Assembly: GCA_949752735.1 (NCBI GenBank) | Contig: OX457036.1 | Span: 13,485,516-13,549,515, forward strand | Length of the DNA: 64,000 bases | Direction of reading: 5' to 3' | DNA from: Lumbricus terrestris | Taxonomy: Eukaryota; Annelida; Clitellata; Crassiclitellata; Lumbricidae | In this document: positions 23,427 through 34,947 of the stretch, in pieces | Position numbering within the stretch: position 1 is the stretch's first letter | Layout of the letters: every line of letters starts with the position of its first letter | Translations under genes and position numbers: made by a program | Notes under the pieces: model-generated | What the model was told of the DNA's origin: nothing | Database searches by the model: none | What the model saw: only the letters and a program-made list of their open reading frames with translations

Positions 23427-23574
23427 GGTCAAGGAAAGAAGTCCTTGCACACAATAAGTATAAGCTCATAGATTGAAATGCCTCTCATGACCTAATTTCT
23501 GACGCCTCTCTTTTGTTATCCAATATTATTATTGTTTTGCCTGCTAACTGATGTAAATTTACTCTGCCAAACAA

Positions 23575-23800
23575 CTTGCGCTGGCTGCCTCTTCATCAGC
23601 GGACAACATACAAACTGTGCATGATCCCTATATATATTATATACAATATATATACAATATATATAAAGACAATTTGCATCACCGTTTGCTGGGCCACATA
23701 TCTAACTTCTGAATTTCGGGGCAGCGGAAAAACGGTCAACATCCTCGTCGAAGGATTCGCGGTCATTTACAAGGATTGACGTGTGTTCCTTCTGTCTTAG
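23575..23800 (+). mobile_element. CR1/L2-like LINE fragment, RT C-terminal part
   Basis: LRWLPLHQRTTYKLCM at 23577-23625 is the conserved LHWLPVxxR block of these LINEs. It is broken by an ATAT repeat, with further decayed sequence after it. Confidence 0.65.
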
Positions 23801-23869
23801 GACGACTCACTGCATACAGCGTAACCCACTTCCCGACCATGTGATGAACGCGCAGTCCATAGTATGCTT

Positions 23870-24900
23870 GTTGGTAAACGTTGAGTCATGTTGTTTGTCT
23901 ATAATATAATTTTATTAGTAAAACGTTAAGCCATGTTGTTAGCCTATTATTTAGCATTCATTTTATTATTTCGCTTTCTAACATGACAGATATATAATTA
24001 TGGGTGACTTCAGCAGAATCTATTATAGAATAGTAAGAAAGTATGAGGGGTGCTCGTTATCAACCACCAAATTCGAGATATCAGGCAAGAGTCACGATGG
24101 GTGTTCATGAAATTCTTTGAAAGATCGCGCACTTCACAAAAACATTTGCCCCTAGTGTCATCATGGGGGCAGCGTCTATGATTACCACCCAATTTTGGAC
24201 TTGAAAGCTTATAAGCATATACGTTATCTATTTAGTTTCAAGAAACTAAAGTTGACTTACTATCCGCAACTTATTATCATTTCTTTACAAACTGGCTTTA
24301 GACAATTTGCTTTGCTTATCCCCCACTCTTAATGCAAATGCTGTGAATCGAACCTGCTAGTATATGATATTCGTGTTTTGAATACGACATGCGTCGAATG
24401 CCAGTTGACAGATCAGCACTCGATAGTAACTCTTTGTTTTGATAAACTGCCGCCATCTACAGCTCAAAATTTCCCATACGGAAGACGACTCTAGATATAA
24501 CATCACCTTTAAGCATCAATGAGAATTATTGGACGGATGACGTTTCATATATTGTTACGATTCAGTTGCCATAGTGATGAAAACGACGTCTATTGTCTTC
24601 CGATTTTTCCTACTACGACGTCACACGTATAATACCTGTACTGCGTCAATTATGAGAATTTATTTATTACGGAGAGTTATATAGCGCCCCTACAATGATG
24701 CTATTCAAGAGCGCTCCCGACCCAGCCACGGATGAAAAGGACGGTGAATACACCTGAGTAGACCCTGGACATAAAGCGCAAGGTCAATGGGATCCTACTC
24801 CATACCATACCATAGGGCCAATGACATAGAAAGCACGGTATTGCTTAATTAGAGCAGTTCCTGTCCGAGAAAGAATGTAAGTAAGCAAGCAAGCAATCAG
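23870..24900. repeat. Diverged direct duplication, copy 1
   Basis: Collinear with 35960-36970: TCGATAGTAACTCTTTGTTT, TATTGTTACGATTCAGTTGC and GAGAAAGAATGTAAGTAAG occur in both in the same order. The end of the block (24665-24870) is a minus-strand LINE 3' end with the GCGCTATATAA hairpin tail. Confidence 0.75.
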
Positions 24901-25131
24901 GTATAAGCTTATTAATTTATTCGACCAATTGTCAAGCACACTTTGTTGTAAATGAAAGTGCTAGGTATAGTCGCAGATGAATCACCATTATTACAACAAA
25001 TCATGATTGTCGCGGAAAGTCTGTTGTATAACTAAAAATCCTCATAAAACAATTCTCATAATTTAGGTCCAAAAATTATTTAAATGGTTCCTGTAATTAG
25101 GCCCAGTTGATCAATCGGCATAACTCTGGTA

Positions 25132-25259
25132 TCGGGGACCGACGTGTTGGTTAGGGTCAGGTTATGCGTCGAGAGGTTCGGTTAGGCCTCAGGTTAGGCG
25201 ACGTGAGTGTCGGCTATGGTTCAGATTAGGGTTAGTGTCGTCAATCAGTCGGTCCCCGA
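25132..25259. repeat. Fold-back block with GGTTAGGG-like repeats
   Basis: TCGGGGACCGAC (25132) and its exact reverse complement GTCGGTCCCCGA (25248) bracket about 105 bp containing GGTTAGGGTCAGGTTA and ATTAGGGTTAG, which resemble degenerate telomeric repeats. Confidence 0.6.
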
Positions 25260-25453
25260 AAATTCCAACAGTACTGATGCTGACATTTAAAAATAATCGG
25301 CTTATTAAACGGGGAACACAAGCGATAAATAACACGAACGTCACTGCACAATTTTTCCCATTCTTTAACGAGACTGCGTAGATTAAAAAAATTTAAAATG
25401 CATTGCTGTTAGAAAATGTAGAAGTTTATCGTGCGCTGAAAACGATTACTTAC

Positions 25454-26555
25454 TGTAGCGTATTAAATCGCTATTATCTATCAAACTAACTTGTCTGATA
25501 TTATATGTTAATTCTAAGTAGGAGTTAAGCTAGGTAATTTAGTTGGCGTATCTAGATTAATAATTTGGCGTCTAGTGGATTAGTAACTAGGAGACCACAA
25601 ATTTTGCGTACATGAGCGAGGCAGTCATGGTGACGTCAAGAGGTTACTACAGACGCTTACGTAAGCGAAAACATTTGCATTGACGCGTAACCAATAAAAA
25701 GCATCGAAATAAGCTTAACGGTGGGAATTGAATGGAAACAGCCACGTCATTGAAATTTGACATAAACGGTTGATTCCTTACATGAACATTGAGAAAGATG
25801 GTTGTTCAGTTGTGGCTGGCAATTCATTTGAAGTTTATTCAATGGTGAGGATGATGATTATGCTCGTATCTGGTCGTAAAACAGTACGAGGCATTCGTGT
25901 GAGAGTAGAGGCGATTTAGAAATTCGAAGTTGCGAACTCTAACGTCCGTGAAGTCTACATTGTGATCGTGACGGTTGGTGAGACGATATTCGTGTGTTGA
26001 GAAACGATTTTGGGCTCGTTATCTCTGGTTGACATTTCAAGGTCATTTTCAATTGGGAAGGAAATTCTCATTGGTTGGAGTGTGATAATTTGATGCTACG
26101 GAAGTATTGAATATTGTCTTGTCTGGTATTCGATCTGGATTCCACAGCTTGACAGTATCTCATTATCCTTCTTCAAATATAGCACGAGGTTGCTTATCTT
26201 CATTCAGTGAATCTACGGAGAATCAGCAGAACTATTTCTTCAAATATAGCACGGGGTTGCTTATCTTCATTCAGTGAATCTACAGAGATCTACAGAACTA
26301 TTTCAAGGCCGTTTTACACTGCAGAAACGACATGTCATATATCTCAACTGTGGAGCACAGATAAGCTAAAAGATAATTATAATTAGTGATACGCCAAATA
26401 AGTAAATAGGAATATTGCGTAATTGTATTGTGTATTTAATAGTTTTCAATTATATCATACATTTATAAAGAATTGGTGTCTCTTTGAACAGATCATTTAA
26501 ATGCAGTACATTTTCAATTACCCGCTAAAATAAGCATAAAAACGGAGACGTTACA
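25454..26555 (+). repeat. 5' LTR
   Basis: 1102 bp, begins TG and ends CA. It contains an internal direct repeat of about 56 bp with a 67-bp period (CTTCAAATATAGCACG at 26171 and 26238). The LTR carries the promoter in such elements; I do not see a convincing TATA box. Confidence 0.95.
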
Positions 26556-26557
26556 AA

Positions 26558-26575
26558 TGGGATGCTCGCGTCGGG
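26558..26575 (+). promoter_or_regulatory. Putative primer-binding site
   Basis: Two bases after the 5' LTR, TGGGATGCTCGCGTCGGG begins with TGG, as expected for pairing to a tRNA 3' CCA end. I cannot name the tRNA. Confidence 0.55.
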
Positions 26576-26899
26576 ATAAAATTGACAATATTATTGTTGA
26601 TTAGATTGAACTTTACTGACATTTATATTGAAGAGACAAAGCTAATTAAAATGACGATCTATTTGGAAATTGTTAAGCACAGCGCAACGCCAAGCGCCGC
26701 GCGTGTATAGATTTTAAGCATTAGAGTCGGTGCGATAATCCTTATTGCGTAACATACACCAGAGATTGTATCACGTTAAGAGGGAGCATTAGTGTGACGC
26801 TTAATAATTTTAATAATTATTATAAGCGAGTGTGAAATTGTATAGCGCATATTTGAGCGTTAAATTTATTACTACTTGACCAAAAGTGAGTAAGTAAGA

Positions 26900-29800
26900 A
26901 TGTCAATCGCAGAATGGCAACAGTGGTTGGATATGGGACGTTCATTCTCATTGGAAGGTGAAGAGCTGAAGGCGTTTGTCAAAGACAGACAGAACGAATT
27001 CAGACAGCAGAGGGCGGATGAACGAGAAGAGAAAAAGGAAAGTGAGCTACGTGCAGCTGCAGAAGCTAAGGCTAACAGAGAGAATGAATTGGAGCTAGCG
27101 CGTGAAGCGGCTAAGTTAGCTGATACCAAAGCAGCCAGAGAGAGTGAGTTGGAACTAGCGCGAGAGGCGACTAGATTAGCCGAAGTAAAGGCAGTTAGAG
27201 AAAAAGAAATAGAAATAGCGAGGATGAACGAGGCAAGGCTTACGCGAGAAGCCGATGAAGTGAGACAGGCAAGGGACAGAGAATTAGAGAATAAGAGGCT
27301 TGAGGTTCAAGTGAGAATGAGAGAGATAGAATCGGGAGATAGACGAAACAGGGATGATGGAGATTCCTACATGACGATGGGTGACAACCACCAAGGAAAT
27401 CAAAGTCATAAGGGAATGAAGAACATTAAGTTCCCAATATTTAACGAGGCAAAAGACTGTCTCGATGCGTATCTTCTTAGATTTGAGCGGACGTGTACGA
27501 CATACGAGATACCAAGAGATGTATGGTCACTGATGCTAGCGCGACATCTAGAGTCGAAAGCATTAGAAGTGTACCAGCGTTTGTCGGCTGAAGAAACACA
27601 AGACTACGATTGTTTAAAGAAGCATCTCTTGAAAAGATTCCAATTGACAGAAGGAGGGTATCGTAACAAGTTTAAGACTAGCAAGATGGAACAAGGAGAA
27701 ACTCCTTCAAATTTCATTTACAGATTGCAACGATATTTGCAGCAATGGTTGCTACAAGCTGGATTTGAGCAGACCTACGAAGGAATCGAGGATCTACTGT
27801 TAAAAGATCAATTTTTCCTCACTTGTAGTAACGAGTTGAGGATGTTCATTAAAGAGAAAGGAAAAATGAGCTTAAAAGACACATTGACGTGTGCAGAATC
27901 TTACATCGAAGCTCATGGGTACAGATATGCAGAGAATTCTGTAAAACCTCAAGGGAGATTCAATAATGACAGAGGTAATGGAAAGCCATTTGAAGAGAAA
28001 TCGAGAGAGAAATTCCAAGGAAACATGAACAGAGGAAGAGTCGAAACGCGACAGAACAAAGAGACAAATCACAGTGGAAATGTGAATAGAGGATTTAGTA
28101 GAGATAGAGAGCAGGCAGCGGAACACAAGATAACTTGTTTTGCATGCGGTAAGGTAGGTCATAAAGCATATGATTGTGTGAACAAAACTAAAGGGTTTGT
28201 TAAACACACAGCTGCAGCAGTACAGATTTACGAGAATAGGGCGTACAGGGCTGTACAGAGAAATGAAAATACGAAATCGAATGAAATTGACAGAACAGTA
28301 GAACGCCAGGATAGGAAAGGTAAAGAAGAAGTACCGAAACATATGGCAGCAAGTACGGTAGTTACGGAACGGAAAGATGGTTGCATTGACATTGAAAGTA
28401 TAGACGAATGTCAAGCGAAGGTCAATGGCGTAGACGCCAATTGTCTTTACGATTCTGGAGCGAGTACATGTATCGTGAGGAGATCGCTAATCAAGGATAG
28501 TGATTTGACTGGGAAGGAAACGCACTGCATCCTAGTTGATGGGAGCTTAAGGTGTTTTCCTACAGCCAATATAAACATTGAGAGCGAGTATTTTACTGGT
28601 AAAGTTGAGGCAATGGTTATGGACGAACCAGTAAAGCCGATAATTATTGGACGCGTGAGAGGGTTAAAATATACAGTAACGAATGAGAACACGGATGATA
28701 ATATAATTAATTGTGACAAAGGAGAGAAAGTGAATGAGACGATTATGAGTGAGAAACAAGAAAAAGTTGAGTATAAAGGAATACTCAAGAGAAATGTGAA
28801 TGCTAATTCACGTTGGCAAGATGCCAAGAAGACAGTAAGATTTGAGAGTGATGAAATGAGCACGGAGTATGATGACGTAGTAGAGAGATATGTAAGTGAT
28901 GACGTCATGAACAGTGACGCACATCAAACGACAGCAGCGATAGAAACGAGAGCTGAGTCGAAGAAAGTGGTGAAATATAAACCACTCAAGGTCACAGAAA
29001 TGCCCGACCTTAATATAACCACAAAAGAAATAAAGGAATTACAGAAGACAGATGAAACATTGAAGAGTTGCTGGGATAAAGCATCTGAATGGAATGGCGA
29101 TGAGAAGAGTACAGAAAAAGTACTGTACGTAAAGAAAGATGGACTGTTGTACCGGAGATGGAAGGAAGTATTGAAAGATGAAGCGAAATGGCAGTTGATG
29201 GTACCGAAACAGTTGAGAAACAAAGTTCTAGCTGTAGCACATAACTCGCTACTGTCAGCTCATCTAGGCATGAAAAAGACTCACGATAAAATTGTGAATG
29301 AATTTTATTGGCCAGGGATAAATCAAGAAGTTCGGCGATACATATTAAGTTGTGATGTATGCCAGAAAGCAGTGGATAAGAAAGTGAACTACAAGGCACC
29401 GATGGGACATCTTCCAGTGCTGGATGTGCCGTTCAAGCATGTCTGTGTGGACATCATAGGAGCCATAGAGCCAATGTCTATGAGAGGATATCGTTATGTA
29501 TTAACGATTATCGACTTAAGCACCAGGTATCCTGAAGCGATACCGTTGAAAGGAATAAGTACCGAGGAAGTGGCGGAAGCCTTGTTTAACTTTTACTGTC
29601 GGATGGGCGTACCAGAAAGAATTCATACAGATAGAGGGAGCCAGTTTACGTCAGAACTAATGGCCGAAGTAAACAAGATGTTATTAATCAAGCATACGAT
29701 GACAAGTCCATACCACGCGATGGGAAATGGTTGCGTGGAACGACTGAATGGAACAATTAAGACTACACTGAGAAAATTGATAGGTGAACAAGTGAAAGAG

Positions 29801-31801
29801 TGGGATAGATACTTGGCACCATTACTTTTCGCACTACGAGATACTGTACACGAGAGCCACGGATACACGCCTTTCAAATTAATCTTCGGAAGATCATGTA
29901 GAGGTCCGGTACAGATATTGAAGGAACTGTGGACAAACGAAAAAGTGGAAGACGAGGTGAAGGATGTGTACACATATATGACAGATCTACGAGAACGTAT
30001 AGAGGAAACATGTAACATGGCGCAGAAAGCAATTCACAAAGCTAATGCGAAGAACAAGAAGTACTACGATAAAAAGGCACGATATAGAAAACTGGAGATA
30101 GGTGATAAAGTCTTATTGTTACTGCCGAGTTGTAATAATAAGATGCTTGTTAAATGGCAAGGACCATTTGTAGTCAGAGGGAAAATCGGAGATTACGATT
30201 ACAAAGTTGAGGTTGATGGTGGAAAACTGAAAACATACCACATCAACATACTAAAGAAATATTACGAGAGGAGTGAAGAAGAATTGTCAGGTTCTGAGAC
30301 AATAGCATATGTGTCAGCTATTGTACATGATGGTAGAGAAGGTGAAGATGAAGAGGAGGAGATATTAAACCTGTATGTCAGTAAGCAAACTGAGACTTAC
30401 AAGGATGTTGATATTAATCCACAATTAGAAGATGAACAGAGAGGTGAACTAGAGAAATTACTGGGAGAATATCAAGACATATTCACAGATAAACCAGGAA
30501 GAACGGACATGGTGAAACACGAGATTCATCTTACGAGTGATGAACCTGTTAGGATGAAAGCTTATCCAACACCGTATCATCTACAGTCTGAAATTGATAA
30601 GGAAATTGAGATAATGTTAGAGAATGGGATAATAGAAAGATCAGAAGCAGCATACGCAGCACCACTTGTTGTTGTCAAGAAGGCTGATGGAAGCAATAGA
30701 CTTTGCTGCAACTATAAACAATTGAATAAAGTGACAGTTTTTGATCCAGAGCCGATGATGTCAAACGAGGATATCTTCAATAAACTGAGTGGCAGCAAAA
30801 TATATAGCAAGTTTGATTTTTGCAAAGGGTATTGGCAAATTCCAATGAGCGAAGAATCAAAAGATTATACGACTTTCATTTGTGCAAGTGGGTTGTATAA
30901 ATTCAACGTTTTACCATTTGGATTGGTAAATAGTGCTTCAAGCTATAACAGACTGATAAGGAAGATTTTGCATGGAACCGAGAATCTGGAGAGTTATGTT
31001 GATGACATACTAGCTCATACAGAAGGATGGACTAAACATATGAAGATTTTACGAGAATTTTTTCAAAGAGTGAGGGATGCTCACCTGACTTTGAAACCAA
31101 AGAAATGTTCATTAGGGTATGGTCGCATAGATTTCTTGGGTCATACGTTAAACAACGACGACATCAGTCCTAAAGGAGAATCAATAGATAAAATTGTGGA
31201 GATGCCACAACCGAAAACGAAGAAACAAATAAGAAGCTTTTTGGGAGCGATAAATTACTACAGAAAATTTATTCCTCATTGTGCTGAACTGATGGCACCA
31301 TTAAGTGACTTGACAAAGAAGTCAGCAGCTAATAATGTTGATTGGAACGAGGAATTGGAAGAGAGTTTTAGTAAGCTGAAAGCAGCACTTGCTAAGACAC
31401 CAATACTAAAGTTACCAAACTTGGAGAAGGAATTCGTGATTCAAACGGATGCATCAGGAAGAGGAATAGGTTGTGTCCTGATACAGCAGTATGAAGGGAT
31501 AAACCACCCGATTGCATATGCGAGTAGGAAACTATTGGAAAGAGAGACGAGATATTCAGTTGAGGAGAGAGAATGTCTAGCGATAATGTGGGGAATTAGT
31601 CGGTTTGACAGGTACTTGTGTGGAAAGCAGTTTGTGATTGAGACAGACCACTGCGGACTACAGTACATGAAGGAAGGAAGAATGAGAAATGCGAGAGTCA
31701 TGAGGTGGAGTCTAGCACTTCAAAATTATTGCTTTACGATACGATATATCAAGGGGAGCAATAATGTTATGTCTGATTATTTGAGTAGAGGAATTACATA
31801 G
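26900..31801 (+). CDS. Gag-Pol fusion polyprotein (1633 aa), order Gag-PR-IN-RT-RNaseH
   Basis: A single uninterrupted frame from ATG 26900 to TAG 31801. In order: a charged coiled-coil-rich Gag N-terminus (about residues 30-150, Glu/Arg/Ala-rich); a zinc knuckle CFACGKVGHKAYDC (near 412); an aspartic protease with DSGAST (near 518); an integrase HHCC zinc finger (near 780-815), a DDE core with D near 849, D near 909 (HTDRGSQF) and E near 946 (CVERLNG), and a GPF module (WQGPFVV, near 1085); then reverse transcriptase with YVDD (near 1365); and RNase H with TDASGRG (near 1515). All catalytic motifs I looked for are present, so it may be active. Gag and Pol are fused with no frameshift. Confidence 0.95.
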   Translation: MSIAEWQQWLDMGRSFSLEGEELKAFVKDRQNEFRQQRADEREEKKESELRAAAEAKANRENELELAREAAKLADTKAARESELELAREATRLAEVKAVREKEIEIARMNEARLTREADEVRQARDRELENKRLEVQVRMREIESGDRRNRDDGDSYMTMGDNHQGNQSHKGMKNIKFPIFNEAKDCLDAYLLRFERTCTTYEIPRDVWSLMLARHLESKALEVYQRLSAEETQDYDCLKKHLLKRFQLTEGGYRNKFKTSKMEQGETPSNFIYRLQRYLQQWLLQAGFEQTYEGIEDLLLKDQFFLTCSNELRMFIKEKGKMSLKDTLTCAESYIEAHGYRYAENSVKPQGRFNNDRGNGKPFEEKSREKFQGNMNRGRVETRQNKETNHSGNVNRGFSRDREQAAEHKITCFACGKVGHKAYDCVNKTKGFVKHTAAAVQIYENRAYRAVQRNENTKSNEIDRTVERQDRKGKEEVPKHMAASTVVTERKDGCIDIESIDECQAKVNGVDANCLYDSGASTCIVRRSLIKDSDLTGKETHCILVDGSLRCFPTANINIESEYFTGKVEAMVMDEPVKPIIIGRVRGLKYTVTNENTDDNIINCDKGEKVNETIMSEKQEKVEYKGILKRNVNANSRWQDAKKTVRFESDEMSTEYDDVVERYVSDDVMNSDAHQTTAAIETRAESKKVVKYKPLKVTEMPDLNITTKEIKELQKTDETLKSCWDKASEWNGDEKSTEKVLYVKKDGLLYRRWKEVLKDEAKWQLMVPKQLRNKVLAVAHNSLLSAHLGMKKTHDKIVNEFYWPGINQEVRRYILSCDVCQKAVDKKVNYKAPMGHLPVLDVPFKHVCVDIIGAIEPMSMRGYRYVLTIIDLSTRYPEAIPLKGISTEEVAEALFNFYCRMGVPERIHTDRGSQFTSELMAEVNKMLLIKHTMTSPYHAMGNGCVERLNGTIKTTLRKLIGEQVKEWDRYLAPLLFALRDTVHESHGYTPFKLIFGRSCRGPVQILKELWTNEKVEDEVKDVYTYMTDLRERIEETCNMAQKAIHKANAKNKKYYDKKARYRKLEIGDKVLLLLPSCNNKMLVKWQGPFVVRGKIGDYDYKVEVDGGKLKTYHINILKKYYERSEEELSGSETIAYVSAIVHDGREGEDEEEEILNLYVSKQTETYKDVDINPQLEDEQRGELEKLLGEYQDIFTDKPGRTDMVKHEIHLTSDEPVRMKAYPTPYHLQSEIDKEIEIMLENGIIERSEAAYAAPLVVVKKADGSNRLCCNYKQLNKVTVFDPEPMMSNEDIFNKLSGSKIYSKFDFCKGYWQIPMSEESKDYTTFICASGLYKFNVLPFGLVNSASSYNRLIRKILHGTENLESYVDDILAHTEGWTKHMKILREFFQRVRDAHLTLKPKKCSLGYGRIDFLGHTLNNDDISPKGESIDKIVEMPQPKTKKQIRSFLGAINYYRKFIPHCAELMAPLSDLTKKSAANNVDWNEELEESFSKLKAALAKTPILKLPNLEKEFVIQTDASGRGIGCVLIQQYEGINHPIAYASRKLLERETRYSVEERECLAIMWGISRFDRYLCGKQFVIETDHCGLQYMKEGRMRNARVMRWSLALQNYCFTIRYIKGSNNVMSDYLSRGIT

Positions 31802-31950
31802 TACTTAAATATATCAGTAATGTATTATAATAATGTAGATAAGAAGTTCAGTAATGTTGTATTGTTGTGTAAGATAGAATAAGGAAGTTGATAGAAATTT
31901 AGTTGATAGATAATTAGGTGAGATTGTAAAGCCTGATTACAGACTTTTGA

Positions 31951-31962
31951 AGGAGGGGTATT
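31951..31962 (+). promoter_or_regulatory. Polypurine tract
   Basis: The purine run AGGAGGGG lies directly upstream of the 3' LTR, where plus-strand synthesis is primed in LTR elements. Confidence 0.7.
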
Positions 31963-33066
31963 TGTAGCGTATTAAATCGCTATTATCTATCAAACTAACT
32001 TGTCTGATATTATATGTTAATTCTAAGTAGGAGTTAAGCTAGGTAATTTAGTTGGCGTATCTAGATTAATAATAATTGGCGTCTAGTGGATTAGTAACTA
32101 GGAGACCACAAATTTTGCGTACATGAGCGAGGCAGTCATGGTGACGTCAAGAGGTTACTACAGACGCTTACGTAAGCGAAAACATTTGCATTGACGCGTA
32201 ACCAATAAAAAGCATCGAAATAAGCTTAACGGTGGGAATTGAATGGAAACAGCCACGTCATTGAAATTTGACATAAACGGTTGATTCCTTACATGAACAT
32301 TGAGAAAGATGGTTGTTCAGTTGTGGCTGGCAATTCATTTGAAGTTTATTCAATGGTGAGGATGATGATTATGCTCGTATCTGGTCGTAAAACAGTACGA
32401 GGCATTCGTGTGAGAGTAGAGGCGATTTAGAAATTCGAAGTTGCGAACTCTAACGTCCGTGAAGTCTACATTGTGATCGTGACGGTTGGTGAGACGATAT
32501 TCGTGTGTTGAGAAACGATTTTGGGCTCGTTATCTCTGGTTGACATTTCAAGGTCATTTTCAATTGGGAAGGAAATTCTCATTGGTTGGAGTGTGATAAT
32601 TTGATGCTACGGAAGTATTGAATATTGTCTTGTCTGGTATTCGATCTGGATTCCACAGCTTGACAGTATCTCATTATCCTTCTTCAAATATAGCACGAGG
32701 TTGCTTATCTTCATTCAGTGAATCTACGGAGAATCAGCAGAACTATTTCTTCAAATATAGCACGGGGTTGCTTATCTTCATTCAGTGAATCTACAGAGAT
32801 CTACAGAACTATTTCAAGGCCGTTTTACACTGCAGAAACGACATGTCATATATCTCAACTGTGGAGCACAGATAAGCTAAAAGATAATTATAATTAGTGA
32901 TACGCCAAATAAGTAAATAGGAATATTGCGTAATTGTATTGTGTATTTAATAGTTTTCAATTATATCATACATTTATAAAGAATTGGTGTCTCTTTGAAC
33001 AGATCATTTAAATGCAGTACATTTTCAATTACCCGCTAAAATAAGCATAAAAACGGAGACGTTACA
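31963..33066 (+). repeat. 3' LTR
   Basis: 1104 bp, identical by eye to the 5' LTR except for two extra bases near 32070. Confidence 0.95.
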
Positions 33067-33084
33067 CTTACTTATTCTGATACT

Positions 33085-33330
33085 TTAGGCTAAATCTGAC
33101 TGTGATCCCACTATTCTTTAGTCTGTTCTATTAAGCAGCACCGTGCCTTTTCTGCCACCGGCACTGCAGTCTGGAACTCTGTGGAACTGCGTCTAGCCTA
33201 ATGCCTAAAAGCATTTGAGATCATGTTCTACTCTATTCTTTTGACTGTTCTCTTTAGCCCGGGTTGGGTCTGGATTCCAGACTCTGGAACGCTTCTGAGT
33301 AGATGCTCTTGAAGAGGCGCTATATAGATA
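33085..33330 (+). mobile_element. LINE 3' end with hairpin tail
   Basis: A decayed C-terminal motif (TAVWNSVELRL) is followed by CGCTTCTGAGTAGATG and CTTGAAGAGGCGCTATATAG. It lies just outside the 3' LTR, so the LTR element inserted upstream of or into this relic. Confidence 0.65.
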
Positions 33331-33386
33331 TATGAAATGAACGAATGCCTTTATTGTCTCTCGCTGGGGAAAACCTATTATCGGTA

Positions 33387-33725
33387 TATTCCCGGTCTCT
33401 GCGTCCGATGAGTCGGTGACACACGGGACGTCAGACGGCGCTGAAAACGAACAGACCGCGGGTCGCCGTCCAAATCGTCGTCTGCTATGAAACCGAACGA
33501 CAAGCGACGAGTTCATTCATCGTCTGCGTCTAGCAATCACCAGGTGGCCGCGGTGCATTGAATATACTTTGACGAAAAAGGTTCATTTGGCTGAAAACAT
33601 TTTGTATTGAGTGGCGAGAAGGATAAACGAAATACGAAATGCTATTTCCAGATAGGCCTGGTGTTTCCATTTTGAATAACTTCTCAATCGAAGACAATTT
33701 GCCCAAGTTCAACCGCAAGTACTAA
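33387..33725. repeat. Left arm of a roughly 335-bp inverted duplication
   Basis: The reverse complement of 37672-38003 matches this segment at about 90% by eye (for example GACACACGGGACGTCAGACG and AACTTCTCAATCGAAGAC). Confidence 0.85.
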
Positions 33726-34430
33726 AGTTCTACCGAGAGGACTAGAAGATAGTACTGACAATTCAGCAGACATTAATTCATTAATGCGTCCAATCATTGA
33801 TTACGAAAATTTGCATAGCGCCTGCGCAGGGGACTAGGTGCACCGTCGAGACGCTTCTAGCTCGGTACTTGTCAGTTTCACGACCCCACAAAATTTATAC
33901 TTTTCCTATGAGTCGGTTCCGATATTGTTAGCGGTGGCGAAAAGACCACAATATCAAGCAATATGGTATCGAAAATATTTCCCTGACGTATTTTAGCACG
34001 TTTGCGCCATATATACTCGCACATTTAAATGAGTCGAACATAATTATGCCTGTGTGCCCCATTCTGTCGTTTGTTGTGCTCTTTTGCTGTTTTCCACGAT
34101 CTATCTCTGCGGTGTGTATTTCCCCCCTGTGTGTGGATCAACAAAATTTTCTTGAATGACCCACTGTTTCGTGTGTGTGTAGGCTAATAATTCATTCCTG
34201 GGATGTTGGGAATGCTGTATGCTGGCCACATATCTATGAGACGATGGTCGTTTCCGGTCGGATGTGTTGAGTAATACGGTAAAAGGAATTAAGGTCGCAG
34301 CAGAACGGTCTGATACGGGAAACATGAAACAATCTCCAGTATCTCTGCATGGCCTATGCCAAAAAATCCCACTGTTGTGACAAGACGCGACCTTGGTGAC
34401 TTTTGCGACGTGTGAATAAGCTTTCTCATT
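33726..34430. other. Interval between inverted repeats, no recognised gene
   Basis: Lies inside the inverted duplication and before the RT relic. The minus-strand 147-codon ORF here is antisense to the relic and its flank, with no recognisable domain. Confidence 0.4.
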
Positions 34431-34439
34431 TTCGACTGC

Positions 34440-34945
34440 ATGATTTGGACCGCCAATAACTACTGGATTGTTTATCAAAGTATTTGCACAGACTTCACGC
34501 AAATAATTGCCACCCCTGGTGGGTGTGTACTGTCCATGCCGCAAGAGCCTTTGTCACAGACCTGCCACGGGGCCAGATATTCGTCAAGTTGGATTTCACC
34601 CAAATTCACCAATGCGTTCAACATCCTGACACGAGACGTAATGCTGCGCGCTGTCCATAAAATCATATCCGACCTATCTATACCCATTCATACATCAGGC
34701 ATACTCCGCAGAGTCAGTGCTCCAGTTCGAGTGGTTCGTTATTGCGTCACAGATGGGGCTGCAACAGAGCGACCTTTGGACCCTTTACTCTTTTCACCTC
34801 TTCTGCCACTGTAACCTGTCTTACGATCATTGCCATCCAGCTTCCGAGTCGGGTACTTAGACGATCTGTCACTATAGGAGGAAGACCCGAAGACGTGGTC
34901 AATGACATGAAAATCATTTCAGACCTGGAGCCAAGCTTATAAGCT
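34440..34945 (+). pseudogene. Frameshifted reverse transcriptase relic
   Basis: Conserved RT pieces appear in order but in changing frames: HAARAFVTDL and FVKLDF, then a short AFN / RRDVMLRAVHKII-type block, then QQSDPLDPLLFS, then YLDD at 34854-34865 and GGRPEDV. This matches a non-LTR type RT common in marine invertebrates. At least three frame changes make it dead. The CTAGCTG/CCCGG hairpin repeat follows it. Confidence 0.75.
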
Positions 34946-34947
34946 TA

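Larger units (their letters stand above)
25454..33066 (+). mobile_element. Complete Ty3/Gypsy-class LTR retrotransposon, Gmr1-like domain order
   Basis: Two direct LTRs (25454-26555 and 31963-33066), each TGTAGCG...GTTACA, enclose one long ORF. The insertion is flanked by a 5-bp target duplication CTTAC (25449-25453 and 33067-33071). By eye the LTRs differ only by a 2-bp indel near 25551/32070, indicating a recent insertion. The integrase lies before reverse transcriptase, the arrangement described for Gmr1-type Gypsy elements. No envelope ORF is present. It sits in the interval between gene A and gene B. Confidence 0.95.

Noticed and set aside
27872..30018. Minus-strand ORFs of 99-180 codons
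   Set aside because: Antisense shadows of the retrotransposon polyprotein.
34101..34544. 147-codon minus-strand ORF
   Set aside because: No recognisable domain; overlaps antisense the RT relic whose motifs are on the + strand.
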